DNA from: Paracentrotus lividus | Lineage: Eukaryota > Echinodermata > Echinoidea > Camarodonta > Echinidae | Direction of reading: 5' to 3' | DNA length: 64,000 nucleotides | Assembly: GCA_940671915.1 (NCBI GenBank) | Contig: CALNVZ010003430.1 | Span: 13,088,176-13,152,175, forward strand | Part shown: positions 61,490-64,000 of the stretch, piece after piece | How positions within the stretch are numbered: the stretch's first letter is position 1 | Layout of the letters: each line of letters opens with the position of its first letter | Notes under the pieces: generated by a model | The model's input: the letters and a program-made list of their open reading frames with translations, nothing else | Database searches by the model: none | What the model was told of the DNA's origin: nothing | Program-made: the position numbers and the translations under genes

Positions 61490-62739
61490 ACACTCTATGC
61501 GACATTTTTTCATAAAATCTCATTACTATGGCTCAATTCTGGCAACCCATTTTCAAAAGTCGTCTACGATTTTTTGGAGACATCCACCCCGTTTGAAATA
61601 TTCAGCTCGGACCAATATCTCTGTCCTCTCAACGGTCTGAGTCGTTCTTGACCCAGTAGAATTATTCTATTGATCGATGTTTCAAACACACGATCTATTT
61701 TTTTTTCACTTACAGGAGCAGAACCTTGAGGGATACGATTATTACCACTCCAAATATTCGATCTCAAACAGACCAGCCACATTTTAACTTCCTCCTCTCG
61801 TTATTTCTAAGTATGTGCTAGAAAAAAGCAATACATTACAGACTGTCGGCCTATTTCAATCTTGCTTTCTATCTCACACACAATATCATGAGAATTACTA
61901 GAGCCACCTCCTTCGAATGGCCATAAAAACGCTGTAACTGTTCATAACACATCCTCAAAATCACAAGAAATCTGGTGAATTATGCCTAGAATCATGTCAT
62001 CTTGGACAAAAGAATAAGGAAGCGTCTGCTATCGTGAATATTGTCCGTGACGGGTCCATACCAAATATAACCCTAAAAAATAAATGATTGCGCACGATAT
62101 CAGAATGTAAACGTGAAACCCACCTAAAATCTACTCAAATTGGTATCTGTGTTTAAAACAACCGCAAAAAGTAAGCAAAAAACAGTAGAACACATATAGG
62201 ACTCCTGAACAACAAAACACTCACATTTTGGTTTGATTCTCGATGTTTGCAAATTGAATAACAGACAAAATCAGGAATATATAGGGTATCAAAAAGAGAC
62301 AATAACATGAACATGAACAAGGTTATTTCATGGGAGGCGACGTTTATACTACTAGTACAGACGATAATTTAAGCCCAATTGAGAGACATTCTGTACTTAA
62401 GAAATTATATAAATTCTTAAATTTAAGGGATCAAGTGATCATAATAAGGGAAACGTTGTGTTTGTAATAATTTCTTTAACATCAATGTTGTAAGAACGAT
62501 AGGAGTTTTGATCGGTGACCAGTAATGTATAATCCATCCTTGTATAAAAATACTGAGCATTCATATCAATCTTATGATTAAAAATGACAATATATGAAAT
62601 CTATGGCCCTGTTTTTATTAACCTATGATCACCTGAGCATCACAACGTTACGACACCAATGAGACGCTAATGAAGAAGTCTAATTATCATAATCTTACGA
62701 TTAATTGTATTATTAATACGCAAAGCAATATATCAAACA
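61490..62739. repeat. Noisy second copy of 44964-46050
   Basis: It is colinear with the end of the first 8-kb unit, including the right TIR of the TA-flanked element and the region of the 18-bp hairpin (near 61815-61875), which is disrupted here. Confidence 0.7.
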
Positions 62740-64000
62740 TATAATTTCTAGTTGCTAAACTTCGAAGAGGCGAACAGCCTTATCACATCATACGCAAATC
62801 CACAAACGCTGCCATATACACTTTGTCATTCTTGCACACAAGTCTTTCACTTTGCGCTTTAACTCCTTGCACTTCTACTATGCGCCGATGAAACTTACTT
62901 TTCCAAACGAAAGTAAACTCAAACCCTTGACAATAAATTTACGTATGAAGCAGAGTCTTTTTTTTCAACGAAAAAATAGTGCAGAGTAACTTCACTGCAA
63001 AGGCGGGACAAAAACAGTCCTGTCACTTATGTCAATCTCGAACCTAATCAGATCACAAATTCCTGATTACAATATGGCAACAGTTTTGCTTCTCAAAAAC
63101 AGCCCTCAATACGCCACCACTATATTATCCTTTCCTGACGCTGGATAACGCCATTAATTATAAAAGCTTAATGATCAACCGTTTTAAAGCTTGTAATTCT
63201 CACGCTTCCAGAATCGCGTATACTAGTTCCATTCCCCCGCACTTTGGGTTACAAAAAAAAGTCACCTTGTCCGACTCTTCAACATTTGGCACAAAACGAC
63301 ATCTTTACTCGATGACGTCCAATATTTCCGTATATCACATGAAATACAAGCTTGTGGACGCGTCCTTCCGCAAGGATGGTTTAACAGATCACCTAATTAT
63401 CATTTCAATAATCGTTATGACCACTATCCAACCTGCTGAAAATAAGATCGTGTCTGATACAAGCCTTTAGCACAATGGTGATTATTAGGCTTGCCAATAA
63501 TGTCATTTTCCGCCACATCGGTCGGAACCGCACTCGCATGCTACCTAACGAAAACTCAATGAATATAAAAGTTCAATCATCTGATTATGCACACAGCATA
63601 TGATCCCCCAATGAAGAAATAGCTTCCGAACGGATCGACTGTGGACCCAGACCATGTTTATACCAACGAGGGAAGTTTCTCTTAAGCGGCGATTTTTGTA
63701 AATGACCGCCAATAATTAATTGCATGCAGTTCGTCATACATCGGTCGCTCTCCCCGCCTCTTAAGCACTATAGCCGAGTGCTCTGTTCGTTGACTATTAC
63801 ATGCTAGACAACCGTATACTTTTCCCACTGCGTCCAGACCCGCGCTCAGTTGTCCCATTTCCACTAAACTCTATGAGATGTAATGCGTGCGTTCCCCTCC
63901 TCAATAATGCGACCGCGTCTTATAATCGCTTAGATTGTCAATTGTCATTACGTTAAGGTCGTACATTTCACGTGGAGTCTAGAAATTCGGAGTATGTGAC
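62740..64000. repeat. Noisy start of a further 8-kb unit
   Basis: It matches 38085-39080, again starting with the AATTTCTAGTTG and CTTATCAC-type block. It follows the end of the unit, as at 46050. No gene is called. Confidence 0.65.

Overview
The window is animal nuclear DNA. Short exons carry GT-AG introns, APE-type LINEs and many non-autonomous inverted-repeat transposons are present, and satellite arrays use a 19-bp core (GCGAGCGCGAAGCGCGAGC). The satellites, frequent GGCCTA words and transposon types suggest a marine invertebrate deuterostome, most likely a sea urchin or other echinoderm. The species is an inference. No rRNA, tRNA, CRISPR array, retrovirus or LTR element was recognised. 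Region 1 (about 1-34900) is a tandem array of roughly 13-16 kb units. Each unit holds, in order, modules I call alpha, gamma, a LINE, a gene of one unrecognised family, and module delta. Gene copy A (2375-4500) and copy B (16625-18669) each have a tiny first coding exon, one domain exon and one C-terminal exon. The third copy (31878-34898) is larger and appears to join two versions of the domain in one transcript through phase-1 introns. Units differ mainly by insertions whose empty sites survive in the other units: a 3.2-kb LINE, two TTAA-flanked MITEs, TA-flanked foldback elements, a 0.6-kb terminal-inverted-repeat element and two satellite-bearing elements. Region 2 (34900-38085) is gene-poor and holds a MITE, a LINE scrap, microsatellites and a repeated 15-bp word. 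Region 3 (38085-46142) is one about 8-kb unit followed by the first roughly 90 bp of the next unit. It holds several MITEs, a 1.6-kb TA-flanked element and two weak gene candidates. Region 4 (46143-51035) is C/G-rich, CpG-rich sequence resembling nothing else here, with almost no long homopolymers and open frames on both strands. It is best explained as low-quality long-read sequence. Region 5 (51036-64000) repeats 37275-46050 and then re-enters the 8-kb unit, with dense small indels, further C/G-rich bursts (54130-55320, 58760-58950) and one patch identical to its counterpart (60773-61489). This pattern fits an unpolished long read left in the assembly. Main point: the biology of interest is the tandem, domain-duplicating gene family at 2.4-4.5, 16.6-18.7 and 31.9-34.9 kb, which appears as an alpha/beta domain with conserved VDVMxLCHS and LPYNxID motifs and is unknown to me. 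The alien-looking GC-rich block is probably an artefact.
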